Positions 54,674-62,434 of a stretch of 64,000 nt of DNA are shown piece by piece (position 1 is the first letter of the stretch; the number at the start of each line of letters is the position of its first letter). The stretch is from Akkermansiaceae bacterium. GTDB taxonomy: Bacteria; Verrucomicrobiota; Verrucomicrobiia; Verrucomicrobiales; Akkermansiaceae. The stretch is taken from the NCBI GenBank assembly GCA_015062005.1, contig SUVL01000008.1, positions 28,301 through 92,300 on the forward strand, written 5' to 3'. The notes beneath the pieces are model-generated. The model saw nothing but the letters and a program-made list of their open reading frames with translations, searched no databases and was not told where the DNA came from. The position numbers and the translations under genes are program-made.

Positions 54674-55304
54674 TCAATCCCCCGGGGCTTCAACATCCTG
54701 GAGGAAATAGCGGTATGCCTGGGGCCATGTGTCAGGTGATGAATAGAGCTTCAGCGCATTACCATCCATGGTGCGGAAAAGTAATTCAAACGACTTTTCT
54801 GTTTCCTTTGCCGATTTTGAATTGTCGTATACATACCCTCGCTGGACAAGACGGAGAGCATCTGCCCCATACATCAGTGCGCGGTTGTAGCGGCTGCTGA
54901 CTTTGTCTCCGGGCACGGTGTGCCCCCCCTTGGCGAAGCGCTCAGCCACACGATCAATATTGATTCGGGGGGATTCTGTGCAGATAAAGAACAGCCTCAC
55001 AAAATAGCCGAATTCCCGGGCTTGCCTGATAAGAGTCAACTTTGAGGGATGCGAGAACACCGTTTCATACATGATATCCTCCCTGTTGAGCAATGATAAT
55101 TGCAACTGCCTGCGTATGCGAATCTGCGCTTCGGCCACGCACTCCGGATATTCCATCCGCCAAGTTGTTCTGCCAGCTCATCCGCATTCAGAAATCGGCA
55201 GTGAGCACCCCACGGGGGGCGTTTAGCTGCGCGGCGAATGTGGACTTACCGGATCCATTGGGGCCGGCCAATATGATGAGCCTCGGTTTCCTGACATCCA
55301 TCAT
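54674..55304 (-). pseudogene. Zeta-toxin-like kinase, frameshifted
   Basis: Starting MMDVRKPRLIILAGPNGSG at 55304 with Walker A AGPNGSGKST, the frame meets a stop after about 35 codons. The expected sequence continues in a second frame (FLNADELAEQLGGWNI) and then a third (VAEAQIRIRRQLQL, then ETVFSHPSKLTLIRQAREFGY, RVAERFAKGGHTVPGDKV, YVYDNS) to 54674. Two one-base losses explain this, one in a T-run and one at GCG/TGG. These are zeta-type nucleoside-sugar kinase toxins. Either the gene is dead or the two indels are sequencing errors. The small gene just upstream overlaps its start by 4 bases. Confidence 0.75.
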
Positions 55305-55522
55305 CGGGCATCTCTCATTTCCTGCAACAGCTGCTTTTTGCACGCATCAGCCTTTGCTGCATTAATATGGTGAAAACTCTGGCGAGCCGACGCTGTGGCA
55401 CGCCGCGCAAGTTTTTCCAATTCTGCGTCTTCTGATTCCTCCCATTCGGGATTCTGTGCGTCTTGAGCATTCCTGCCTTCGACTTTCTCGCTGGGTGTGT
55501 ATATCTTCCAGAAATTCGCCAT
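55301..55522 (-). CDS. Small partner protein of the zeta-like kinase (likely antitoxin)
   Basis: From the ATG at 55522 (MANFWKIYTPSEKVEG), 73 residues, acidic middle (WEESEDAELEKLARRAT), no HTH recognised. The ATG of the kinase lies inside its stop (4-base overlap), the standard layout of antitoxin-toxin pairs. Role inferred from position; I do not recognise the sequence. Confidence 0.6.
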   Translation of the reverse strand: MANFWKIYTPSEKVEGRNAQDAQNPEWEESEDAELEKLARRATASARQSFHHINAAKADACKKQLLQEMRDAR

Positions 55523-55665
55523 GTGCTCATTATAATTCAATGCAATTCGCGACGCAACACTATATTTCCGTTTTTATCGCGATTCTCTCTAAGCTTTACT
55601 CTTTGCCCCACTTATCCACTATAACGGGCTCAAAGGAGTGCCCTCCCAGCCCACTTCGCAGTTCA

Positions 55666-55800
55666 TTTCCGCACGAAAGCTGCATTCGGCATGCTGTATA
55701 CTACCCCCGTCGGGCGTATGGGAGAACTTTCCATCGCGCGAGGAATATCCCGCCCCCCCGGCAAAACCTCAAACATTAACATCTAATTCATTCAATATCT
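55666..55800 (+). promoter_or_regulatory. Shared PEP-CTERM leader, copy A
   Basis: About 135 bases identical, bar one or two positions, to the leader of the gene at 58.3 kb, and from gcattcggcatgctgtatac onwards to that at 61 kb. A TATACT box at 55697-55702 with TGC just upstream suggests an extended -10 promoter and about 90 bases of leader. The leader can fold as gggagaac-ttcc...ggaa-tatccc (about 55720-55750). No Shine-Dalgarno is seen before the ATG at 55801. Confidence 0.75.
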
Positions 55801-56412
55801 ATGAAAAAGACACTTATCGCACTCATGGCACTCGCCGGTGTGGCCATGGGTGGCCAGTACACCATGGACAAAGGCGGCGACCTGTATGCAGGGGAGATGA
55901 CTCTTACCTTCACCATCCCCGATACTCCCATTCTCACGGGTGATTACGACATTCTGGCTGCTTACTACCAGGTGAATGGCAACAGCTACAATGTGAACGC
56001 TTTTGTTCTGAATTCCGATAATACCCTCAGCCTGAATCGCGGTGGTGCCCTCAGCAGCACCACGCTTACGAACGATGTCACCACCGGCACGTCGGATAAG
56101 TCCATCTTCACGACAGCAGAAGGCACTGCTCTCACGCTGAGCGCTGGTGATTACACCATTAAGTACCTCGGTGGCACCAATGGTTCCGCAGCAGCAGAGC
56201 TGTACCAGGGCGATGCTGTGGTTGCTTCCTTCTCAGGTGGCAATCACAACATGAACGGCGTGAATCAGGGTGGTGCTACGCTGACTCTTGTCACCAACGA
56301 TGCCTACAATGTGGTGGCTACCAGCTACCCCGGCATGGTTCCCGAGCCTGCCACCGCTACGCTGAGCCTGCTGGCTCTCGCCGGTCTGGCAGCCCGCCGC
56401 CGCCGTCGCTGA
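55801..56412 (+). CDS. Short PEP-CTERM protein, cassette A
   Basis: The 203 residues start MKKTLIALMALAGVAMGGQY, a signal peptide shared with cassette B, then a beta-rich domain (YTMDKGGDLYAGEMTLTFTI, LSAGDYTIKYLGG) without recognised catalytic residues. It ends VPEPATATLSLLALAGLAA plus Arg-rich tail, the PEP-CTERM sorting signal cleaved by exosortase. Probably exported to the cell surface or matrix. It faces cassette B across the tyrosine recombinase. Confidence 0.88.
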   Translation: MKKTLIALMALAGVAMGGQYTMDKGGDLYAGEMTLTFTIPDTPILTGDYDILAAYYQVNGNSYNVNAFVLNSDNTLSLNRGGALSSTTLTNDVTTGTSDKSIFTTAEGTALTLSAGDYTIKYLGGTNGSAAAELYQGDAVVASFSGGNHNMNGVNQGGATLTLVTNDAYNVVATSYPGMVPEPATATLSLLALAGLAARRRRR

Positions 56413-56476
56413 TTGCTCAGGCGTGCCAAAGGTCTCCGCAAGTAATCGGCTAGCTGTTAAAACAGTAGTTTTTTCA

Positions 56477-56511
56477 CAGGTGCTTTGCCTCAGGCAAAGC
56501 ACCTGATTTCA
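56477..56511 (+). terminator. Hairpin between cassette A and the recombinase
   Basis: Arms caggtgctttgcct (56477-56490) and aggcaaagcacctg (56492-56505), preceded by TTTTTTC and followed by ATTTC. It may end both convergent genes; the recombinase stop (56509) lies at its edge. Confidence 0.7.
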
Positions 56512-57498
56512 TTCCCGCACAAAGGCCCAGAAGCGGCGGGCATCACCGGAAAGGGCAGGTGCCATGTAGCGACTGCGGAGCAGGTCCAGGTTGTGGTGCC
56601 CCATTTCCAGCTGCAAAGCAGGCAGATTGCGGAAATAGGCTGCATGATAACTGGCAAAGGTGTGGCGGCATGCATCGGAGGGCCAATGGTCGAAACCTGC
56701 GGCCAGGCGCAGGCGCCGCCAGCGGCGCTTCCAGTTGCAGGGAATGATGCGCAGCTCCTCCGGCAAGTCCTCATTCAGGCGTAACGGGACCACTCTGCCG
56801 CCTCCTGTTTTGCTGGCACGCGGGCGGATAATTACCTGCTGCTCCTCCCAATAAAAGTCCGCAGGCTTAAGTCTGGCAACTTCCTCGGGGCGCACCCCGC
56901 TGAATAATAACAGATTGAGTGAAAGCTGCATATCGCTCTCCCTGGCGCAATCAAGCAGGCGCTCCACCTCATCCGGGCTCAGGGGTACAATCTGTTTTTC
57001 GTCTACCCGCGGCACTTCGATGCGGGCCACGGGATTGGAATCGCACCACTCTCGGCGTATGCCGTAAGCAAAAATGCTATGCAGGATGGCACGCCCCTTC
57101 ACGTAGCTGTGCCGGCTGCTGCCGAAAGCCTCCTGGAGGATATGTCGGCACATGCCGGTGGTGATATTGCGCAGCTGCAGCCCGGACACCCCCTCAACCT
57201 TCAGAATGCGGCGCATATAGTGGCGCAAATCCCGTAGAGTGACCGGGCGAACTCGGTCGCGGCGCGCCTCTACACTGGCCCAGGCTGCTGTTTCGAGTGA
57301 TACGGTATACTCCTCCCGCTCCACCGCCTGCACCCCGGCATGAATAACGCGCCGGAGAATCAGAAGCAATTCCGCACGGGGTTTCCCCTGTGCCAGCAGC
57401 CCCAGGTTTTCTGTTATTTCCAGCGTAAGCCGGGCGGCATCGATGCTGCCGAGCCCGCATTCTTCCAACATCCTATCTGCTACTTTCTCTGCTTCCAT
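56509..57498 (-). CDS. Tyrosine recombinase/integrase
   Basis: From the ATG at 57498 (MEAEKVADRML), 329 residues. N-terminal SAM-like DNA-binding domain (about 70-160), then the catalytic domain: Arg203 in SGVRPEEVARL, Lys230 in ASKTGGGRVVPL, box II SDACRHTF with Arg278 but Asp275 at the usual His position (DxxR instead of HxxR), His301 in EMGHHNLDLL, and nucleophile Tyr311 in RSRYMAP. It lies between the convergent PEP-CTERM cassettes A and B, which suggests a role in rearranging them, not phage integration. No attachment site or phage gene is seen. Confidence 0.88.
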   Translation of the reverse strand: MEAEKVADRMLEECGLGSIDAARLTLEITENLGLLAQGKPRAELLLILRRVIHAGVQAVEREEYTVSLETAAWASVEARRDRVRPVTLRDLRHYMRRILKVEGVSGLQLRNITTGMCRHILQEAFGSSRHSYVKGRAILHSIFAYGIRREWCDSNPVARIEVPRVDEKQIVPLSPDEVERLLDCARESDMQLSLNLLLFSGVRPEEVARLKPADFYWEEQQVIIRPRASKTGGGRVVPLRLNEDLPEELRIIPCNWKRRWRRLRLAAGFDHWPSDACRHTFASYHAAYFRNLPALQLEMGHHNLDLLRSRYMAPALSGDARRFWAFVRE

Positions 57499-57532
57499 AG
57501 AAGCCCAGTATAGCAGATAAGTAAGCACGAAT

Positions 57533-57564
57533 AATCCCGCTCTGTCCGGAAACAGAGCGGGATT
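57533..57564 (-). terminator. Hairpin after cassette B
   Basis: Arms aatcccgctctgt and acagagcgggatt (with loop ccggaa-type) lie between the cassette B stop (57590) and the recombinase start. The following minus-strand bases (ATTCGTGC) are not T-rich, so termination efficiency is uncertain. Confidence 0.6.
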
Positions 57565-57589
57565 GAAATGAATCAGGCTCGCGTGGCAA

Positions 57590-58333
57590 TTACTTGCGGC
57601 GGCGGCGGGCAGCCAGACCGGCCAGAGCCAGCAGGGAAAGCGTGGCGGTGGCGGGCTCGGGAATAACCGTCATAGTCATGCTAACAACAGGGGCGTCGGT
57701 CTTCCAGCCCGTCTGCCAAGCATTATCTCCGTTTCTGCTGTCCTCATGCCAATAGTTCATAGTTCCATCGGCATTCAAGCTGGAAGCAGAACCAAGAAGC
57801 TTGTTTGTACCAGGCGTGTCCATGAATGTAAGTTCGACTGCTTCGCCTTGAGAATTTGCCTCCGTACCTGCGGTAAGGGTTATCGTGAGGATGTCAGAGG
57901 AAGAAAGTGTGAGAGTGTTCGGAGCATCGTCAGCGAAAATGGCAGTTGTGAAAATATTCGAGGATTGCTGCACAGAACCAGTGATGGACTGATTTCCAAC
58001 CGCGATGGTAAGAGTATCCCCGCCGCCAGAACAATTACCATTGGCTTGCCCCAGCCATGAGAAAGATGAAAATTCGTATGTTGCTGTAGATGCGAGCGAA
58101 TCACCCCCGAGCAAATCGTCCAATTTTACGTAGAACGTCAGGGTTTTGTTATCACCCACGTTCCATGTTGTCGAGGTCGCTTCCACCAGACCGGTATTGG
58201 TGCTGACTGTATTCCACTGGGAATAAAGGCCATAAGTTGCCTCAGGAGTGACCAGCTGGGTCTCCAGTGTTATTGGAGTGCCTGCGGAAACCACACCGGC
58301 AAGGGCCATGAGTGCGATTAATGTCTTTTTCAT
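57590..58333 (-). CDS. Short PEP-CTERM protein, cassette B
   Basis: The 247 residues start MKKTLIALMALAGVVSAGTP, the same signal peptide as cassette A and nearly identical in DNA. A beta-rich domain follows (LTFYVKLDDLLGG, SSFSWLGQANGNCSGGGDTL) with one Cys in the middle. The tail VIPEPATATLSLLALAGLAA plus basic end is nearly the same DNA as in cassette C and the remnant at 52.5 kb. The middle shows no similarity to cassette A beyond composition. It is likely exported and sorted by exosortase. Confidence 0.88.
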   Translation of the reverse strand: MKKTLIALMALAGVVSAGTPITLETQLVTPEATYGLYSQWNTVSTNTGLVEATSTTWNVGDNKTLTFYVKLDDLLGGDSLASTATYEFSSFSWLGQANGNCSGGGDTLTIAVGNQSITGSVQQSSNIFTTAIFADDAPNTLTLSSSDILTITLTAGTEANSQGEAVELTFMDTPGTNKLLGSASSLNADGTMNYWHEDSRNGDNAWQTGWKTDAPVVSMTMTVIPEPATATLSLLALAGLAARRRRK

Positions 58334-58468
58334 AGATATTGAATGAATTAGATGTTAATGTTTGAGGTTTTGCCGGGGGTGCGGGATATTCCTCGCGCGA
58401 TGGAAAGTTCTCCCATACGCCCGACGGGGGTAGTATACAGCATGCCGAATGCAGCTTTCGTGCGGAAA
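58334..58468 (-). promoter_or_regulatory. Shared PEP-CTERM leader, copy B
   Basis: Inverted relative to copy A, 135 bases with the same TATACT box, hairpin and cccccgtcggg block. It differs at about one position from A. Upstream sequence differs from A and contains a TTGACA about 65 bases before the -10, too far to serve it. Confidence 0.75.
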
Positions 58469-58522
58469 GGGGAGGGATTGCAGATGCGGATAGAGTGTCA
58501 ATTTTTTGCTCTTGTGATTATT

Positions 58523-58565
58523 TTGCTTGCGAAACGACATGTTTTTCGTATAATAATGCAAGCAA
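58523..58565 (+). promoter_or_regulatory. AbiE promoter with flanking inverted operators
   Basis: TTGCGA (58527-58532), 16-base spacer, TATAAT (58549-58554). The inverted pair TTGCTTGC (58523-58530) and GCAAGCAA (58558-58565) brackets it, the right half overlapping the expected start site. The ATG follows at 58569, so the mRNA is nearly leaderless. AbiEi antitoxins are known to bind inverted repeats and repress their operon, which this fits. Confidence 0.7.
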
Positions 58566-58568
58566 GAT

Positions 58569-59402
58569 ATGCAAACACGAGGTATCAGACCGTGGATTCA
58601 GGAACAGATGGGGAGAGGTCGGTTGTATGTGACTCGGGATGAAATTCTCGCAGCTTTTCCTGATTATTCGAGCAATGCCCTCAAGAATGCGTTAATGAGG
58701 GCAGTAGCGGATTGTATATTGGCATACGGCTGGCAAGGGTTTTATCTGCTATTGCCTCCTGCGTACGCAAAAAGGAAAACCTTGCCGCCTATGCTGTATA
58801 TTGATGCTCTGATGAGGTATTTAAAGAAGCCCTATTGCGTAGCGTTGTTGAATGCAGCAGAAACGTATGGAGCCGCGCACCAGAAGCCTATGAGCTTTAC
58901 CGTAATGACAACCAACCCGCCACCCAGAAGTCGGCAGACGGGCATGATGAGGATACATTTCACGGCTAAGCGAGAATTCAATAAAGGTATTCCCGGTGAG
59001 TTTATTCGGAAAATAAAAGTGCAGACAGGATACGTATCGGTATCGACACCGGAAATTACGTCGCTATCGCTTATCCAGTATCACGATGCATCTGGCGGAT
59101 TATCCCACGTTCTGACAGTAATGGAAGAACTGATAGAAAGCTGCCATTTTGAGAGTTTGCCGGAAAGAGCCATACGCTACTTCCCCGTCAGTTGCTTTCA
59201 GCGGCTTGGTTATATGCTCGAAGAATTATTAGGGGCTCATAGTCAAGCGGATAGCCTGAGGGAGTATCTTTCAGCGCAATGGAAAAAACGCCTGCAATAT
59301 GTGCCGCTGGCTGTAGGGTTGAAAACCGCTTGTACTAGGCGCAATAGTAAATGGAAGATTCAGATTAACACACAACTGCAATCAGATTTCAATGATACCT
59401 GA
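58569..59402 (+). CDS. AbiEi-type antitoxin (type IV toxin-antitoxin)
   Basis: The 277 residues start with a winged-helix N-domain (ALMRAVADCILAYGWQGFYLLLPP) and continue with an AbiEi C-domain (AHQKPMSFTVMTTNPPPRSR, STPEITSLSLIQYHDASGGL). AbiEi represses transcription of its operon and counteracts AbiEii without direct contact. The coding end overlaps AbiEii by 11 bases. Confidence 0.82.
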   Translation: MQTRGIRPWIQEQMGRGRLYVTRDEILAAFPDYSSNALKNALMRAVADCILAYGWQGFYLLLPPAYAKRKTLPPMLYIDALMRYLKKPYCVALLNAAETYGAAHQKPMSFTVMTTNPPPRSRQTGMMRIHFTAKREFNKGIPGEFIRKIKVQTGYVSVSTPEITSLSLIQYHDASGGLSHVLTVMEELIESCHFESLPERAIRYFPVSCFQRLGYMLEELLGAHSQADSLREYLSAQWKKRLQYVPLAVGLKTACTRRNSKWKIQINTQLQSDFNDT

Positions 59403-60228
59403 AGCATATATTGACGAGTGGGCACAAGAGCATCCGTGGAGCACGGTGTCTATGGTGGAGCAGGATTTGCTGATTAGTCGTGCGCTTGTGGAAATATTCA
59501 GTGACCCCTTCTTACAACAGGAAGTAGCTTTCCGCGGAGGTACGGCATTGCACAAACTGTATCTGAGTCCGCAGCCACGGTATTCAGAGGACATAGACCT
59601 GGTGCAAATCCATGCCGGTCCTATACGTCCGATAATGGATCATTTGCGAGATGCTCTGGCATTTTTGGGCGAGCCTAAGACAAAGAGTACACCGATGAGC
59701 AACAAACTGCTCTACAAAGTGAGCTCCGAAGACCCGGCCACACCGTTCATCCGCCTGAAAATAGAAATCAACTGCCGGGAGCACTTTCACGTCATGCCAT
59801 GGAAGCTGCACCCATTCGTCGTGGAAAACACGTGGTTCTCGCAAGCTTGCAATATTACTACATACCAGCTGGATGAATTGCTGGGTACCAAGTTGCGCGC
59901 ATTGTACCAGCGCTCAAAGGGGCGTGATTTATTTGACCTGCACCAGGCATTGACTTGTACGCAGGTGAATGCAGATGCCGTTTTGCGGGCGTTCGTGCGT
60001 TATACGCATTTTTCTGCAAAATATGTTCCCAGTTGCAAGGAATATGAACTGAACATGGAAGCAAAAATGCAAAATCCCGATTTTCTTTCGGATACACTCC
60101 CCATCCTGCTGCCCGGTACTTCATTTTCGCCAGAGTCCGGGTATGGAATAGTGCACAAGTTACTTATTGCGCACATTGACCGATTCCGGAAAGACACGCC
60201 GAATGATGGTCCGACCAGGGTGGACTAG
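59392..60228 (+). CDS. AbiEii-type nucleotidyltransferase toxin
   Basis: The 278 residues carry the DUF1814/AbiEii signature FRGGTALHKLYLSPQPRYSEDIDLV (the GG...S-x-D-I-D metal-binding loop, about 48-73), and LDELLGTKLRALYQRSKGRDLFDL with the conserved Lys and RDxxD pair near 165-190. Related MenT toxins add nucleotides to tRNA acceptor ends. The operon protects against phage or stabilises DNA; target here unknown. It overlaps the antitoxin gene, the normal layout. Confidence 0.88.
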   Translation: MIPEAYIDEWAQEHPWSTVSMVEQDLLISRALVEIFSDPFLQQEVAFRGGTALHKLYLSPQPRYSEDIDLVQIHAGPIRPIMDHLRDALAFLGEPKTKSTPMSNKLLYKVSSEDPATPFIRLKIEINCREHFHVMPWKLHPFVVENTWFSQACNITTYQLDELLGTKLRALYQRSKGRDLFDLHQALTCTQVNADAVLRAFVRYTHFSAKYVPSCKEYELNMEAKMQNPDFLSDTLPILLPGTSFSPESGYGIVHKLLIAHIDRFRKDTPNDGPTRVD

Positions 60229-60370
60229 GAGTTCTGCGACCTGTATACTCAAAAAAACGCCCGCCAAAAATCGGTCAGTTTTGTGATGAATGGTTGTAGT
60301 ATGGTGCGATGATAACGCTTGCCGGAAAGAAAGCAGCGGGGAAAAGTCTGAATATCTGATTTACAGATTC

Positions 60371-60967
60371 TTACTTGCGGCGGCGGGCAGCCAGACCGGC
60401 CAGGGCCAGCAGGGAAAGCGTGGCGGTGGCGGGCTCGGGAATCATCTCCGTGTTGACGGCGTAAACAATATCGGCATTGCCGTTCATGTTGCCATTGTAG
60501 GAAGCAAGCGTCTCGCTCTGGGTACCCAGCTCTGCATCCGTCCAGGAAAGAGTGGGGGGCATAGCTGCGGAGGCGCCAGTTACGCTCAAGGTGTATTCCA
60601 CGCCTTTCTGGATAGTGGTGGTAAAGGCTACGCTATCCTGGTAGGTCATCGTGGTATTCGCTCCGATACCTGTAGCAGTATTAAGGGTGTTATAAACACG
60701 GCCACGGCCAATAGTCAGCGTAAGGGCGTCCTCAGAGCCACCCAGGGTGATGGCGTTGTAGCCATAGTTGTCGTTTGTACCACTGCCACGGTAGAAAGCT
60801 ACCACGGAACCGCCATGCTGCAGAGTGTAATCCTGAGCTAGGGTGAAGGTCAGAACATAGTCGCCAGACCAGAAATCACCGACTTTTACCGGAGCGGTCG
60901 TGAACTCAGCCTCGATAGCGAGGTGGTCCTCCACAACTGAGCCCATGGCCACACCGGCGAGTGCCAT
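60371..60967 (-). CDS. PEP-CTERM cassette C, start codon lost
   Basis: The frame encodes a beta-rich domain (YVLTFTLAQDYTLQHGGS, VEYTLSVTGASAAMPP) and MIPEPATATLSLLALAGLAA plus basic end. Upstream, the leader is the shared one, but about 13 bases covering the ATG of MKKTL are gone: attcattcattatacattaa replaces the normal junction. The first usable ATG (60967, MALAGVAMGSVV) would give 198 residues with only a stub of the signal peptide, so export is doubtful. It may be a silent cassette or a pseudogene. Confidence 0.65.
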   Translation of the reverse strand: MALAGVAMGSVVEDHLAIEAEFTTAPVKVGDFWSGDYVLTFTLAQDYTLQHGGSVVAFYRGSGTNDNYGYNAITLGGSEDALTLTIGRGRVYNTLNTATGIGANTTMTYQDSVAFTTTIQKGVEYTLSVTGASAAMPPTLSWTDAELGTQSETLASYNGNMNGNADIVYAVNTEMIPEPATATLSLLALAGLAARRRK

Positions 60968-61098
60968 GAGTGCGATTAATGTATAATGAATGAATAATGT
61001 GTTAATAATTGAGGTTTTGCCGGGGTGCGGGATATTCCTCGCGCGATGGAAAGTTCTCCCATACGCCCGACGGGGGTAGTATACAGCATGCCGAATGC
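60968..61098 (-). promoter_or_regulatory. Shared PEP-CTERM leader, copy C
   Basis: Same TATACT box and hairpin as copies A and B up to position 61098. It differs mainly near the gene (caattattaacacattattc in place of caaacattaacatctaattc) and by the missing start-codon segment. Confidence 0.7.
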
Positions 61099-61298
61099 TG
61101 TGTACAGAAAAATGTTGCGGCCGGAGTGGCTGAAAAAGAAAAAATTGGTGTTTATGAAGCGTTTTTTGCTATACGTTCTGTTCAAAGGAGTTTATGGTGG
61201 CGTTTGCAGGGTAGAAACGGGAGCTTTTGGTGCGCATTTTACCCCCTGCGGTGCCGACAGCGCAGAAAGAAAAGGAATTTGAGTACGAATTACGAGTT

Positions 61299-61465
61299 GG
61301 GAAGCTCTAAAAACTCAAAACTAACCAACAAATTGATGTTTGTCGTTGTCGGGGCACGGGACTTCAGTCCCGAAATAACGGTGCTTCCAATCGGGACTGA
61401 AGTCCCGTGCTCCGACAGAGTTCCCCCACAAATTCTCATTTATCGGGCTCTGTACGCGAACATTG
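61299..61465. repeat. MITE-like repeat, divergent copy 4
   Basis: Starts gggaagctctaaaaactcaa with caacaaattgatgtttg as in copy 1, but the interior is different: two hairpins cgggacttcagtcccg (about 61358) and cgggactgaagtcccg (about 61396) that also pair with each other inside a longer inverted repeat. The right end is less clear. It is bordered by AATTACGAGTT simple sequence. The rest of 61099-61504 holds no gene. Confidence 0.45.
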
Positions 61466-61504
61466 GCACACGCACAATTATTCTTCGCCGCTTTTCTGGT
61501 GCGC

Positions 61505-61542
61505 AAAAAACCGCCCCGGGCTCGGGTGAGAACCGGGACGGC
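61505..61542 (-). terminator. Terminator of the deacetylase/basic-protein operon
   Basis: An imperfect stem (ccgtcccgg / ccggggcgg region) followed on the minus strand by TTTTTTGCGC. Confidence 0.7.
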
Positions 61543-61567
61543 GAATGGTTTTACGGCCGGGCAGGAA

Positions 61568-62431
61568 TTACTCCTGGGCGGCGGCATCGGCGGATTCGTC
61601 AGCCTCAGGGTCTTCGGCGGCTTCTTCCTCCGCAGCTGCGGCGGTGGCCGGGCGGTGGCGGGCGGCCTCGATGAGGAAGAGCTCGGCCACGCGGAAGGCG
61701 CGGCGGGAAGCCTCAGCGGCGGTGCGGTCATCCATGAGGGCGAGGCCTTCCTCGGTTACTTCGCCGAGGAAGATTTTCCAGGCGCGGCGGACGAGTTCGT
61801 CCTGATCGACCTGGGGGGCTGCCTGGGGTTGCTGGGGCTGCTGGCCGTTTTCGCGGTTGCGGTTGCGGTTGCGGCGGCGCTTGCGGCGGTTGCCGTTGCC
61901 GCCTTCGTTGCCGCCCACGGTTTCAGGCGTGGCAAAGCCGGGTGCGGGCGGGAGCTGGGGGGCGGAGTCCGGGTTTTCGATATCGGTGGGCCGCTCCTGC
62001 TGTTTTTCCGTGTTTTTTTCAGCGGGGGGATTCTGCAGGGGCTTCTGCTGTTTTTCCGGCTTGCGGTTGTTGTTCGGGCGTTCCTTGCGCGGGCGCTGTT
62101 CCTGCTGGGCAGGCTTTGGCTCAGCTGCGGGAGCCGGTGCGGGCGGCGCCGGTTTTTCTGCCTGCTGTTCGGCGGGGGCCGGTGCGGGAGCCGGCTGCTC
62201 AGCCGGGGTGGTGGCGGGAGCCTCTGCGGCGGGTTTGGTGGTTTTCTTGCGGGGGGCACGCGGCTTTTTTGCAGGAGCGGCGGCCTGGGTGGCAGCTTCA
62301 GCGGAGGCGGCGGGGGTGCCGGCATCTCCGCTGGCCGGGGTGGCGGCAGCAGCCTTTTTGCGCGTGGTGGTGCGCTTGCGGGCGGCGGGCTTCACCTCAG
62401 CTTCGGGCTGGATGTTTTCTTCGGGAGCCAT
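61568..62431 (-). CDS. Basic low-complexity protein of unknown function
   Basis: The 287 residues are mostly Ala, Pro, Lys, Glu and Arg. An N-terminal basic part (ARKRTTTRKKAAAATPASG, about 17-35) is like histone H1-type nucleoid proteins. A long acidic/basic linker and an Arg-Asn-rich block (NRRKRRRNRNRNRENGQQ, about 178-195) suggest nucleic-acid binding. The C-terminal region (about 208-265) contains a short helical domain, DELVRRAWKIFLGEVTEEGLAL. No family recognised. It starts 3 bases after the deacetylase stop, so both are one operon. Confidence 0.6.
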   Translation of the reverse strand: MAPEENIQPEAEVKPAARKRTTTRKKAAAATPASGDAGTPAASAEAATQAAAPAKKPRAPRKKTTKPAAEAPATTPAEQPAPAPAPAEQQAEKPAPPAPAPAAEPKPAQQEQRPRKERPNNNRKPEKQQKPLQNPPAEKNTEKQQERPTDIENPDSAPQLPPAPGFATPETVGGNEGGNGNRRKRRRNRNRNRENGQQPQQPQAAPQVDQDELVRRAWKIFLGEVTEEGLALMDDRTAAEASRRAFRVAELFLIEAARHRPATAAAAEEEAAEDPEADESADAAAQE

Positions 62432-62434
62432 GGG

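Noticed and set aside
56509..57498. Prophage or integrative element ended by the integrase
   Set aside because: No phage, conjugation or attachment-site features surround it; neighbours are PEP-CTERM cassettes.
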